Below are positions 46,311 through 58,278 of a stretch of 64,000 bases of DNA, piece by piece. The stretch comes from Pseudocercospora fijiensis CIRAD86 (taxonomy: Eukaryota > Ascomycota > Dothideomycetes > Mycosphaerellales > Mycosphaerellaceae), in NCBI RefSeq assembly GCF_000340215.1, contig NW_006921542.1, positions 63,280 to 127,279 on the forward strand. The letters run 5' to 3'. The notes under the pieces are model-generated. The model had not been told where the DNA came from, made no database searches, and worked only from the letters and a program-made list of their open reading frames with translations. Within the stretch, counting starts at the first letter, position 1, and every line of letters starts with the position of its first letter. The position numbers and the translations under genes were made by a program.

Positions 46311-47755
46311 ACTAGGTTTAGAGCGTTCGGGTATTACTATTAAAGTAGCGGTAAAAAAATTCGGCGCTATATTATAAGCTATATTCTTCTTAATACTTAG
46401 GCGGGTAGTCTAGGAAGTATAGTTATAATACCTCTAGGTAGCGTTTATAATATAGGATCTACTAGAAAGTTATAGGATTTTACAGTATAGCTTCTACGAT
46501 ACCTATCTACCTCGTTATAGTCCGTCTCTATTTCCTTGTTAATCTACGTATACTATTTAGAAATAAACTTCTTGTCTGTTTTAAAGAGCTCTCGGAATAG
46601 CGTCCTAGTTTAAGCTAAACTCGTAAATCTCGGAAATATAGCTATTATACCACTATTTTCTACTATTACTACTATTAATTAGCGATTCGCTTATAAACAT
46701 TAATTAATTTCTAATACTCTTCTAGCCTTAATTAATTCCTTATACTTCTCTATCCGCTCTAATATAGCCTTCTAGGTTTTTAGTATACCGATTGTAAGCT
46801 CCTACTTCTTAATATTATTATCGTAGAATCTATAAGCGAGTTTATTAACTATTATAGTAAAAGTAGCGAGTATAGCGCCTGTTATAGCGGTATTAGTTTT
46901 AGCCTTCGTATACTATAGAAGGGCTTTAGCTCGGTAATAGGTCGTAATTTAGTAACTCGTTATTAGACGGCTTAACGGCTTTAAGCTCTATAGTCGCTAT
47001 AGGTATCTATAAGAGAGGAGATTATATCTAGGTTAACGATATCGAACCGTTCTACTTCTACCTAATACTCTCTATTATATTCTATATAGATACGGAAATA
47101 GTTATACTACTACTAAGACGTAGCGCTAACTTGCTCTCGCTATCTCTTAAACTTTATTACCTACTTACCGCCGCTCCTTTCTCTAATAAATTAACTAGTC
47201 GTCTTAAGATAGGCACATTCCTCTAGTTCTACTATCGTTATATCTAGTCTAGTATTCTTAGCTGTAACTTTCCTACTAAAGTAGATTAGTATTAATCTAA
47301 CAATCTTATATATAATTATAGTAGCGCTATGCCTCTTTAGAAGGTACTAGAGCTATATCCTAGCCGTTTTAATAGATATATAGATTGCCTAGCGCACTCT
47401 CGTAGTAACCGTAGCGGCTATCTATAGAGGTATATCTCGGCTAAATTAACGGATATATAGATCGCATACCGGACTCTAGTAATAACTATAGTAATAGGTT
47501 CGATTTGTAGTTAGTTAAAGAAGCGTAAGCGAGGTTAGCTAAGGAGCTTACGCTATACGTTTATACGGCGATTTCGCCGCTAGGCTAGGTAGTACTTATT
47601 GGAACTGCCTTGCTCTAACTCCTTAGTAGATATATAACTCGTAGATATATCCGAGCCTAGGAGTTAGATATACCGTATCTACTATAATAGCTACCTAGAT
47701 AGGTCTCTAGAACTTAAGATCTCGTAGGAACGCGTTCCCGAAAACATATATCTTT
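46311..47755. other. RIP-mutated DNA, weak minus-strand coding signal
   Basis: A minus-strand frame at about 46,700-47,000 stays partly open but matches nothing I know. 47,515-47,555 has partly inverted AAGCGTAAGC / GCTTACGCT. Nothing else identified. Confidence 0.3.
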
Positions 47756-50700
47756 TATTAGAATACTCGAGAATATACGAGGCTAGTTAGATTTATAAGT
47801 AAGAGAAGGAGAAGGAAGCTAAAAGATTATCTACTTACGGCTTAGTAATAGCTTGTAATTCTTAGCGGTAGGGTATATAAGTAGCTAGTACGTCCTTTAT
47901 TCGAATAGTAAACAATTCTATCGGTTTACCGCTTATCTATAATCTTTATAAGCCCGGAACGTAAGTAAGGAAACGAGAAAGTTCGAGGAATTATCCGATT
48001 GGGCAGTCCACTTACGTAAGCTTAAACCTTATCCGACAATACTCTATAAATCAAAAAAGCGACTAACTTCGATAAATAATAAAATAACGGTTATTACTCT
48101 GCTATAGACGCCGGTCTTTAGGCGAAAAGAACCTAATAATACAAATTAAACGATTTTAAAATCTTAACGATATAACTAGTATAAGACGAGAAATCTAACG
48201 ATAAAGATATCTACTACCGAGACGACTATCGGTATAGTAAAGGGAATTCCGTAACTTACTACCGAGAACTATCCTATCTAGATCGATTTAATTTAAGACT
48301 ATTTATCTAGATAGGGCTTTTAGAAATATAGGGACGGTATATCGGAATCTATAAGCCGAGATCTAGCAAAGCTAGGAGAAGCTAAAGAAGAAGACGTATA
48401 AGCAGTTACGTTTATTAAGTCTACGGCCGGGTAAAAGCGTATATACCTCCTAGGACAACGTACGACTAAGGAGGTAATTTAAAAAATAAAGGAAGTAAGC
48501 GAGGCATCGATAAATTATAAAGGAATAGATATCGACGCTACTCTCTTATTTTAACTCCTTTAAGGCTCTTAAGGATATCGATACTACGACTTTAGCTCTT
48601 ATATAAATCTAAACCGATATTAAGGCCGCGGATAAAAACGAAGTCCCTTCGGAGGCCTCTAAGCGGGTAGTCCTTATTTCGTCCTTAGGAGAAGAGTATT
48701 CGTCTAGTATATTCGCCTTAAGGGCGGCCGGTTTATCTACTCTTTCCTACGAGGAACTAGTTTAACAACTACGGGACGTTAAATATACTATTACTACTTC
48801 TAAAAGCGATAAAGTAGTAGCCCGATATACTAAGGAAGCGGCAAAAGATAAGGCTAGTAACGGAAAGAAGGGTAATACGCCTAATATACCTAATAAAGCT
48901 AAAGGAAAGACGTATTACTATTACTAAAAAGTCGGGTACTTTAAACGGGACTATAGGAAGTATAAATAGGACTAAAAGAACGGAAAAGTCTAAGAGAATA
49001 ATAAGGAGGAATTAAAGATCGCGGCTTAGACGGCTATCGATTCTACGACTCGACTCTCTAATAAAGGGGATTAGATCCTAGTCTTCGGATATACTAGATA
49101 TATATCTACCGATAGGAATTACTTTACGGACTATAAGGAAGAAACCGGAAAGGTTACTCTAGTAAATAGTAAAAACTATAAAACGATAAAGGTCGCGGGA
49201 TCTAGTATAATTCTCGTTTAGTTTAAGGGAATTCCGACTACAATTCCGGACGTTATATACGTACCCGAGATCGGGTATAACCTACTTTCGATAAGCTAAC
49301 TCTCGGAACGAGGTATTACGACTCTATTTACTAAAGAAGGGGCTATACTTTAAAGAGGAAACGAAGAACTAGCTAAAGGCGTATATATTAGAAGATCCTA
49401 TATTTTAAAGGAATCCGGATCTATCGCGACTTCGAAGGTAGCTACTACTACGAGTAAAGATACTACGCTACTTTAGTATCGACGCCTAGGATATCTAGGG
49501 GACGAAAAACAACGTAACGTATATAAAGTACTACTAGGAGTCCCGGAGCTTTTAACGTTAAATAAGTCTTACGAGACTTATCTTACTATAGAGTCTAATA
49601 GACGATAAAGTCTAAAAGAGCCCAAAAAGGCGGATTATTACCTAGATAGGGTATATATCGATTTCTAGGGTCTATATAAGTATAGTACCTTAAGGAGAAA
49701 TAGGTATATACTAACGATTGTAGACGACACTTCGGGATAGCTAGATATCCGTTTTACTCGCTATAGAAGCGACGTATATAAAGCCTTTAAGGCTTAGAAA
49801 AATAAGGGCGAACTTAAAACTAGGAGGAAACTAAAGGCCGTAAGAATCGATAACGCTTCGGAGCTTATAAAAGCTCTTAAGGCCTACCCGGGACTACGAA
49901 TCGAAATAACGACGCCCTATACTCTAGAATAGAACGGGATAGTAGAGAGACAAAACCGTACTATTATAACTAAGGTACGGGCGGCTTTAGAAGGATCCGG
50001 ATTACCTAACCGATTTTAGGGCAAAGTAGCCTATATAGTTACCTATTTATATAATAGGCTACCTATTAAAGGAAGAGAAATAACTCCCGAGAGGCTCTAT
50101 ACCGGAAGAAAGCCTAGCGGAGAATACTTATAGGTATTCGGCTACCTAGCCTATCCGTTTATTCCTAAAAAGAAAAGGAAAGCTAAGCTAGAAAAGCCGG
50201 TATTTCTAGGAATATTCGTCGAATATACGAAGTCTACGAAATAGTATAGGATCTAGAATCCTAAAACGAACGCTATTAGGATCTATATTAGCGTTAAATT
50301 CGACGAATCGACTAAGGAGAGTAGCCTACTATCCGGAAAAGAGCTACCTACCCTACGGCCTATTACGGACACCGACGATAACGTTATTAATCTCCTAGAT
50401 AAAGGAGAATCTAAGGAAATAGAGAGAGATTCTAAAGCCGAAGCTAATACTTTAGAACTATAAGATAAAGAAGATAGTATAAATAACGACGACGAAAGAA
50501 TAGCTTAAGAACTATCTACTACTCCTACGGCTTCGAATATAAACAAAGGAGGACTAAGAAGGTCTACGAGGATCCCTAAGGTACCGAAGAGACTTAGGGA
50601 CTAGATAGGGCTAGTAGCTATAAAAGTCGACTATCGAAAGGCTTTCGAAATACCTATACCCGAGACCTATACGGAAGCTATTAAAGGCCCTTACTCCCGA

Positions 50701-51170
50701 TAATAGAAAGACGCTATTAAAAAATATATCGAGTCCTTAACGGCTAATAATACCTACGAGATTATCGACTATTCTAAGCTAAAGGACGGAAAAGGGCAAA
50801 TAAACGTTATTACTCCGAAATAGGGTTTTAAAGTAAAAATACTACCGAACGGACAAATAAATAATTTTAAGGCGAGATTAGTAGGAAAGGGCTTTACGTA
50901 ACGCTACGGAATCGATTACTTTAAGACGTTCCCTCCGGTAATATATCTCGAAAGCCTACGCCTTCTCCTAGCTATCGCCGCTAGCAAAGGACTTACTATA
51001 TTCTAAATAGATATAGTAAGTGCCTATCTACTTAAAGAACTAACGGAGGAAGTCTATCTAGCCATCCTAGGAGGCCTAGATATTCCCGGAACTAATAAGG
51101 TACTTAAACTCCTAAAGGTAGTACTAGGACTTAAACAATCCGGATAACGAGGTACGTATTCTAAGACTTA
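47756..51170 (+). pseudogene. Copia (Ty1) relic, 5' LTR to RT, plus strand
   Basis: LTR begins TATTAGAATACTCGAG at 47,756. Gag follows (about 48,078-48,990, with DIDTTALALTQI and a degraded CCHC, YYYY.KVGYFKRDCRKY), then protease/integrase (VYIDF, IVDDTSG, RIDNASELI, TPYTLE.NGIVERQNRT, about 49,650-50,000) and reverse transcriptase (VKILPNGQINNFKARLVGKG, then LVGKGFT and LRLLLAIAASKGL, about 50,830-51,000). It ends in RT near LKQSG at about 51,150. Same family as 38,360-42,079 in head-to-head orientation. Confidence 0.85.
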
Positions 51171-52050
51171 TTATTAATAGTTCTATTAAGAAGAAGATTT
51201 TAGGGCGTACGTAAGACAAGCTTTATAAGACGCGAATATAGCTATTAAAAATCCTCTAACGTATACTCTACTTGCTATTATATTATATTTAATTCCTCTC
51301 TTCCCCCGGTATATAAAGTATCTCTATATAGTCGTAATATATATATTAGTAGGGTTAGATACCGAGAAGCGGGTATAAGGATAAGTAAACTAAGAGATTA
51401 AGTAGCTATACTACCGTAGAGTATATACTTATTACTATAACTAGGATCTCTATCGTAATACTATAATTTTTGTTATTAAAGTAATTTAGACTACCGGATT
51501 CCTTAGCTAAGATAAAGTCGATACTTATATTATCGTAATAAGTGCGAATTAGAATATCTTACCGAGATACGAAGAGCGGAGGATACTATAGGCCGTAGAT
51601 AATACTATAATAGTATTTTCCTTCTTCCGCGAGAAATTTGTCTTTATAAGCTACGATATATTACCGTAGCTAAGCACGAATTAGCCTATACTACGGCTAT
51701 TATATTGACTTTCTTTACCGATCCCTTCCTAATACCTCTCTAAGCCGCAGAGCGATAGTATAACTATAGAGATGCCCTAAGTATATATAAATCTTATATA
51801 TGCTTCGCTTGCTTCGCTTGCTTCGCTTGCTTTTCTCTTTAGCTTAAGTTTAAGGGAGTTAGGCTTAAGGACATTCTATTCCTAAAGCCTCGAATCCCTT
51901 TAGTATTAGCGTGTCTAGGGCCTCTCTTATTCTAGAATCTGTATCGAATGTCGCGATAAGGGCCGGAGGATTGTATAGCAATTAGATCACCCTATCTTCT
52001 TTATCGGCTGTAAAGACTTATCGAACCCTTTATCGCTGTGAACTGCTAGC
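51171..52050. other. RIP-mutated DNA to the island border
   Basis: No coding relic. GCTTCGCTT is repeated three to four times at about 51,803-51,831. Composition changes to non-RIP at about 52,030-52,060. Confidence 0.4.
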
Positions 52051-53649
52051 ATGTCACTCGTTGTCTGCGGCATGTCGTTCGCGGTACCCTCCGCTAGCCG
52101 CCCTAGTAGCGGCTTGCTTGCCTTCTACGGAAACCTGCAGAAAAAGGTGACTTTGCAATGCCCGATATCGAGACGAAGATAGACTCGAAGTGTTGCAGTA
52201 GAGACCAGTTTTGAACGTTCCCCCTACAGATTCGCTGGTCGCCACTTGCTCTATGGCGCTTGGTGGTCGCTGGGATTGCAACAGCAGACGAACTTTGAAA
52301 GATTGTGAAACCTACGAACTTTGCAGGGACGCTTGGCGCTCAGTTGTCATCAAAATCGTGACAACCAAACCACGGAGGAGGGAACATCTAGGCTGCTTCA
52401 TTTTCGACGTGTAGAGTGCCTAGTCGGCATATCACAACTTCTTACTTTCCACTCGTAACAGCCGAAACTTCGCGACGAAGATGTTTCGAGACCTTGGCGC
52501 ATAATTGTCCCCGAAGTCGTGATAACCGAGGAGCTTTGCCGCGAAGTTGGGTATCAGGGTGTTAGGGCTTGACGCTTGGTTGTCACCGAGACGTAGAAGA
52601 CAGAGCGTTGAGTGTCCTAGTTTGGTGCTGTCGCGTGAATGTTCGCATCGGAACTGTTCTGTCGCACGCCGGCAGACGAAAGACACTCTTGATCATTTGT
52701 CGTCGCCGCAAGTACCGCCGCACGTTCCGGAGGACAGTGATACGTCCCGTGGTTCAAAAGGAGAGATAATGCAGAGGTAGCAATCAGTGAGGCCTCCCCG
52801 GTTCCCGCATGGATCCGGTGAAACATTCGACCGCCGCCAAAGCCATCGCACAGGCTGCTCACCGCCACTCTGGACCTGAATAGTACCCAACAAGGCGGCA
52901 TTCAAGAGCATGGATGGGATCTCTGCTTTCAAATGGGATCTGATGGGGCTGCACTCAAGAACATGAACGAGATCTCGGCTTCCAAGCAGGAGGGATCACA
53001 TGAGACTGTATAAGGGAGTATATGAATTGTTCCTGCTTTTGTGAGCGAATTCACCTCGCCCGGCATCTCCATCAAGAATTTGGGCGTACCAAACGCGTAT
53101 AAGGTGCTTGGTGCCGCTCTTGGTTTCGAGTGGGATCTGCTGAGGCGGCGCTCTGAAGTGTATGAATGTTCCCTGCGTCTGTGAACGGAGTCGTCTCTTC
53201 CGATGTGGCGATCGAGCATGAAGGCATGCAAAAGACGCACAAGCTGCTCAGGGGCGCTCCAAATCCGACGAGCCTGTACGCTGTAGCATATAAGTGATCC
53301 CTGCTTCCGTAGGCGGATTCGAATCTCGCATCTTCGGGCGCCTCGTCGCAGAATCAGGGCATGCCGCTCTGTCGAAGGTGCCTTTTGAAGCTTATAAATG
53401 CTCCGTGCGTTCTGCAAGAAAATTCCACTCGCCCGGCACCTCGTTGGGAGTGAACGTATGTCCAACGCCGTGTGCTCATCTCCATGTTCGGTTGGTAAAC
53501 AAGGAAGTTGAAGGCCTTGCAGTTGTACCACAGCTGGTAAGTCTCGATGACACACGGAAGTTGTTCTCTGGAGCAGCAAAGACAAGAAGGCCCGCATTTG
53601 GGCTGAGTTAAAGTGAAGATAGAGCGACGGAGAAAGGGTCAGCAAACTT
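52051..53649. other. Intergenic with palindromes and diverged repeats
   Basis: Palindromic-family copies lie at 52,331-52,371, 52,493-52,527 and (left half) 52,571-52,593. At 53,021, 53,161, 53,289 and 53,393 a phrase like TATGAATGTTCCCTGC recurs at 104-140 bp, a diverged tandem repeat. A 238-codon minus-strand frame spans these repeats and lacks any domain, so I do not call it a gene. Confidence 0.5.
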
Positions 53650-54171
53650 TGTTCAGTATCGGTAGTTCTGCACGATGCTGAAGGTACGCGATGAGAGATT
53701 CGTCATGCCATTCGATCTCCTTTGCATATCATGCCGTGCGCGACAACATATTGCGTCCGAGATTTCACCCTCGGACTCGGCTCCTAGTACAGACGCATTT
53801 CCTGCTTGTCAAGAGCTCTATAACGTGACACCGTCAATGGCGTCTCACCAGGTCGTAACCAGCATTGCGTTGTGGAAATCTCGCCCTGGGAGACGTCCTT
53901 GTCGCTTGCCCTACAAGTCGCTAGATAGTCGTGGCACCGCTATGGTGGTTTGCGCAGAGGATATGAGCAGAGGTAGTTGCAGGGAAAGGTTTCTTGCCCC
54001 CGGGGTTGCGGTGTAGTGTGTACCGTTTCATCGACCTCCGAAGGGCGGGTGGGATATGCTTGCGAGAGAAATGGGATCCAGTTGGATCAAAGGTCTCGTA
54101 CTCCATCACGTCAGAGTTCGCTGGATCGAGCTGAGGTATAACCGTAACCTGGAGGTCACTAAAACCCAGTG
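53650..54171. other. Intergenic, nothing recognised
   Basis: Normal composition, short unrelated open frames only. Confidence 0.4.
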
Positions 54172-54351
54172 CTAGACACGCATCGTGAGGAGGCAGACGC
54201 CATTTGCCTCTGGCCGCGCCATAGGTAGCACCACTTGCGGATCATCGACTTCGAACGATGTGCCCATCTCTCACCAATCCTCCGTCTCATTGGTGGAGCG
54301 AACGAACTTGGTCATCTGTGGTCGGGCATCGACTTTGTTCTTCCGGGGCAT
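54172..54351 (-). pseudogene. Possible short broken coding segment
   Basis: ATG at 54,351 gives MPRKNKVDARPQMTKFVRST with gene-like codon use, a TGA at 54,271-54,273 overlapping a donor-like GGTGAGAG, and then an in-frame continuation (FEVDDPQVVLPMARPEANG) to TAG at 54,172. Either a decayed small gene or an exon with a splice site at the stop. No family recognised. Confidence 0.25.
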
Positions 54352-54917
54352 CAATCACAGCTTCCAAGAACATCACTGCAGCAACTGCAGCTGCATTCCT
54401 GATTCCTGATCGACCGCACGTCTGGACAACTCACGCTCATCTTACAGGTGTAGGTGTGGCATTGTCCCTCGACATTATGCACCTCGTGGTCTCCACTCAC
54501 TCCGCCTTCACCGCATATGCAATGATGGTGATGAACTGCATGGTGGTTTCTATGCTCGTGCTGACGATGGTGGCAGTCGCCACTTGTCAGGCGCGGCCGT
54601 TGCGCCAGCCCAGGTGTCTTCGTCGGAGATGGCGCGTCTCCGGCTGCAAGCCTCTTTTCCCCAAGCTCCTTCGCAGCACTTATCGTCTGGGGGTCACTTG
54701 CATTTGCAGGCGGACGGTCGGCGTAGACGAAGCGACATTGTCCTTGGCTCCCACATGAACAGCCGCATTGGTGCTGAGCGCCTCGAATTCATGAAAGAAG
54801 ACAGTGATCTGGGCGACGCAGCCGTCCGCGGCCCTTTGCTTTGCATCGCCTGCCTCTTGTCGGAGCCCAGCAACTCGATCCCTGGTGCGGTCGGCGTGGC
54901 GCTGGTCACAGGACACC
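54352..54917. other. Intergenic, no firm gene
   Basis: Open frames exist on both strands (up to 166 codons), none with a domain. Confidence 0.35.
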
Positions 54918-55150
54918 ACACTGTTGGCACAGTGAGCCAGGAGTGCTGAATCGGCTGTTGCCTGCACAGTTGACCAAAGGTGTGCTGAGTTGGCTGTAGC
55001 CTGCACAGTTGCCCAAGAGTGCTGCATCGGCTGTCGCCTGCACAGTTAATGTGGAATTGGACTCTGCCCGCACAGTTGAGCAGAAGTGCTAAAACGGCTG
55101 TTGGCTCCACAGTTGAGCAGAAGTGCTAGATCGGCTGCTGCCTGCATGTG
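54918..55150. repeat. 36-39 bp degenerate minisatellite
   Basis: CCTGCACAGTTG-like text at 54,961, 55,000, 55,037, 55,067, 55,105 and 55,141; unit includes GAAGTGCTGAATCGGCTGTT. The minus-strand open frame here is a product of the repeat. Confidence 0.85.
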
Positions 55151-56220
55151 CGTGATTTGCCCAACCGATGTTGCAAGGCGACTGAGGAGTTCGCTGAGTG
55201 AGCATCGGTGTCCATGTATGTATATCTCGCTTGAGTTTGCCGGAGGTGTCTGCAGCAGTTAGTACGACGACGTTTTGCAGTCATAAAGATAGCAATCACT
55301 AGACGTCAGCTGAGTCAGGTTTTCTGATCGTATGGCGCTCATCTCGGGGCGATGATTTGGTTGATCGGCTTTCACGAGCGTTACCTATACGACGACTTGG
55401 GTGGGTAGTGGAAGTCCTGCTAGCGGTTGCGTCTCCTTTCGCCTTTCTTTACCGAGGCCTACTTACTCTCGGGCATCTGTTGCTGAGAATTCCTCGTCGA
55501 AGTGCTCGGCAAGCATGAACAATTCCAGTCTAACATTGGTGCTGGGCCGCCGTGTGGTTCGGTTATGCTTGATTCATTGCCAGAAACTATGGGGAACTTC
55601 GTTCTCTCCGCTAGCACTCCAGCACGACCCGAGTTGCTTTCCCCCCTACGGAGCTGTTAGCAGCTCGAAAGTCCACTGCTGCTGGACGGATGAGTTTGAA
55701 GAAGTTAACGGCGAATGTGGGCAGAATGGGTAATCGAGCTCACGGCGGAAGCTAGAAATTGTCGAGATTGACGAGCAGCTCACCGTGGTTTGGCGCCAAT
55801 GGAAGAGGGTGGCTTGAAGGCCGACATCCTCGTCAATCCGGAATAGAAGCCGAGAATGAAGGAGGAGAATGCGATACCTACCCAATAACGAATAGAGACT
55901 TGGCCAATCATGCACGTAGGAAGAACCAATTCCGTAGCAAGTAACGTCCGACCAACTCGCGCTGATATGAACCCACCTCCTTTCGTTCTTTGTTCTATCT
56001 CGGTCCTCAGATGCAGAGCAAAGCAAGATGCGAGCTTGCGAAGTCGAAGCGAAGCTCGCTGTCTTGAAATCGAATTGGAACATAAACGAGGGGCTTTCGG
56101 AGATGAACGTGCACCGGACAAGTTCGCAACTCTTCCCTTCAAAACCTCGCATATTGCTTGACCACAGTGATACGCTGCATCCTGCGGGCGTGCTCGTGCG
56201 GTCGTGCTTACGCGATCGTG
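55151..56220. other. Intergenic, no gene supported
   Basis: A long minus-strand frame (55,646-56,860) passes through here but has no domain and includes a simple repeat and copies of the palindromic family. Confidence 0.4.
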
Positions 56221-56297
56221 CTTCGTGCTTCGTGCTTCGTGCTTCGTGCTTCGTGCTTCGTGCTTCGTGCTTCGTGCTTCGTGCTTCGTGCTTCGTG
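56221..56297. repeat. 7-bp repeat CTTCGTG, 11 perfect copies
   Basis: Seventy-seven bases without a mismatch. As 7 is not divisible by three, every frame reads the same heptapeptide register-shifted, which keeps frames open. Confidence 0.98.
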
Positions 56298-57481
56298 CTG
56301 TCGTACTGTCGTAGGATCTTGCGAGTCATGCGGTCGTGCGATTCTAGAGGCGTGAAATGTCTTCGCTCTAGGAAGCGGTAGATGAGACATTGCCGTGTTG
56401 TTGGAGGTATTGCGGGCAAACATTCGCAGCGGTCATCGGAGTGCGACGCGAGGTGCTGCGCATTGGCCAGGCTCGGGATTTGGACTTGGCGCTTGATTGT
56501 CACAGAATGAAAATGACTGGGCGCGGATGGCTGAATTACAAGTTGTGCTTCGCGGTTATCCATTGAGAGGCAACCATGTTCGCCGTGTACAAATGCCGTG
56601 TTGTTTGATCGTTCAACCTCTGGCCTCGGGATTCGAGGCGTGGCTTGGCGCTTGAACCCCCGACGGCTGGAAGCCAGCGCGGAGGAAGCTTGAGGCTTGG
56701 TTGTCACAAAAGAATCCTTCAACTTTCCCTTGCATAGAAAATTCAGTACACACCTTTTTGACTCCAGAGAAAGCACAGAATGTGGAGTGATTCCGGACTG
56801 TTCCCCGCAGAGTTCAGTCAAAGAGGCGCCTGTAAACAGCCTACCTTGGCTGCCATTCACCCACCACTTCGTGAAATGGCACTGCGTAAAGCGAGTCGCT
56901 GGTATCGCGGCCGATTCATTCTAAGATTTTACAAGCCTTGCAGAAACATTGCTCTTGGCGAAGTTTTGGGCCTAGCAATCCAAGGAGAAACACGAATTTT
57001 GCTCATTTTCTACGAGTGGATGTGTGAGACTGGCTGGCTGCTAGAAACACAGAGAATCGCGAATCATGATCAGGTCAGCGCTCGAAGGCGTCCGAAAGTG
57101 CATTCGGCTGATTCAGTTCATTACTCGAGAACAAGGCTTGCCGCTCCGTGCATAGGAGCTCAACTCCGGTTGACTGCATGGCTCCGCTGCGCGGTACTGC
57201 TCCAACCTCTCTGTATCCTCTTGTTCAGAGGTCTTGTCTTCCGATCTGCGCCTTTTCCTGCCGCCTTCGCTCTGCTACCCGTCTTCTTCTTCCTTTTGTG
57301 CCTTTTGCTGCCCGACGGAAGTCCTTGTCCATCCAAAACATGTTCACCCAACACACTCCGCATCCTATACGTTCTTGGGAGCTCTAGAACCATAGACGAT
57401 CTGCGCAAACATATGCTCTTCGCATTCATGTGAGATCTTGCCCTTCTATGCTTTTGCTACCGCCTCCGCCGTGCTACGCTC
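56298..57481. other. Intergenic with half-palindromes
   Basis: Left halves of the palindromic family at 56,485-56,503, 56,643-56,660 and 56,695-56,707. A Lys-rich minus-strand frame (57,160-57,429) might be a second exon of the small gene at 57,482-57,793, but no joining splice was convincing. Confidence 0.35.
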
Positions 57482-57793
57482 CTACCTGTCCGCTTCCGCG
57501 CCCTTTGCCTCTACCAACTTTTCTTTTCTCTTGCCCTTGGTCGCGGTCGCAGTAGAGCTCCCAATTCCCGCAGCTTCGACGCTGTCGCTCGGAATGGCGC
57601 TTTGCTTCAGTTTGGGATCCTCACTGCGCCCTGGGTGCTTTCGGAGGCATCTGCATCTCGCCGTCTTCGCTGCAAGGGTGTACTGGGAGGGCGCGGGTTC
57701 TGTCCACAGCCTGAAGGTGGCCGCTTCATCTTTTCTACGCTTCGTGATGCTATGGTTGATATCGGTCTCGGTCTTGGTCGTGGATGGAGGCAT
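57482..57793 (-). CDS. Possible small Lys/Thr-rich protein, 103 residues
   Basis: ATG at 57,793 in context CAGCAATGCC. Early codons end mostly in C or G, as in expressed fungal genes. Sequence begins MPPSTTKTETDINHSITKRR and ends with a low-complexity basic part, ATATKGKRKEKLVEAKGAEA. A donor-like GTAGGA overlaps the stop, so it could continue in another exon. No known domain; may be spurious. Confidence 0.35.
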   Translation of the reverse strand: MPPSTTKTETDINHSITKRRKDEAATFRLWTEPAPSQYTLAAKTARCRCLRKHPGRSEDPKLKQSAIPSDSVEAAGIGSSTATATKGKRKEKLVEAKGAEADR

Positions 57794-58128
57794 TGCTGCG
57801 GGCGATGTGATACGGTGAGCTCAAGCCATGTCACTGCGAGGCGGGAGAAACCGATTTCAGCCCCCAAGAAAAGCAAATCCGCCGATCGCAGCCGCGAAGA
57901 ACTGGATTCCCACATGTGCAGTCGAAGTAAAGATGACCTTAGCGCATGGAGAATGTAGACGTATCTGCGAAGGTCGTGAAGTCGTGAAGAGTAGATATCA
58001 GCGCAAGGCTGCATTTCTAGCTGCCGTACTGCTGATCTGCAATTGTACCCGACGTTGCTTCGTGAGTTTCGTGAGGGTGTTCTCGGTCAGTGCTTTCCGG
58101 TATTCGTTGCAGCTTCCGTTAGGTCTTG
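57794..58128. other. Intergenic/upstream region
   Basis: No feature recognised. Confidence 0.3.
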
Positions 58129-58151
58129 AATGTTACGAGTTCCGTGACAAC
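58129..58151. repeat. 8-7-8 palindrome copy upstream of 58,279 gene
   Basis: AATGTTAC, centre GAGTTCC, GTGACAAC; 128 bp before the start codon. Confidence 0.7.
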
Positions 58152-58278
58152 CGGCAATCTCGGTAACTCAGGTTGCGTCAGTCACTCTCGCAACGCGACC
58201 CTTCGCGCGCACACACCAACCGCCGACGTCTCCCCACCGCGCTTCGACTCTCCTCCTCTCCCGCCGCTTCACAATCGG

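Noticed and set aside
52929..53645. 238-codon minus-strand open frame
   Set aside because: Runs through diverged 104-140 bp repeats; no recognisable domain.
54185..54949. Plus-strand frames of 74-166 codons
   Set aside because: No domain and no consistent codon bias.
55646..56860. 404-codon minus-strand open frame
   Set aside because: No domain; crosses the 7-bp repeat and three left halves of the palindromic family, and composition is not gene-like.
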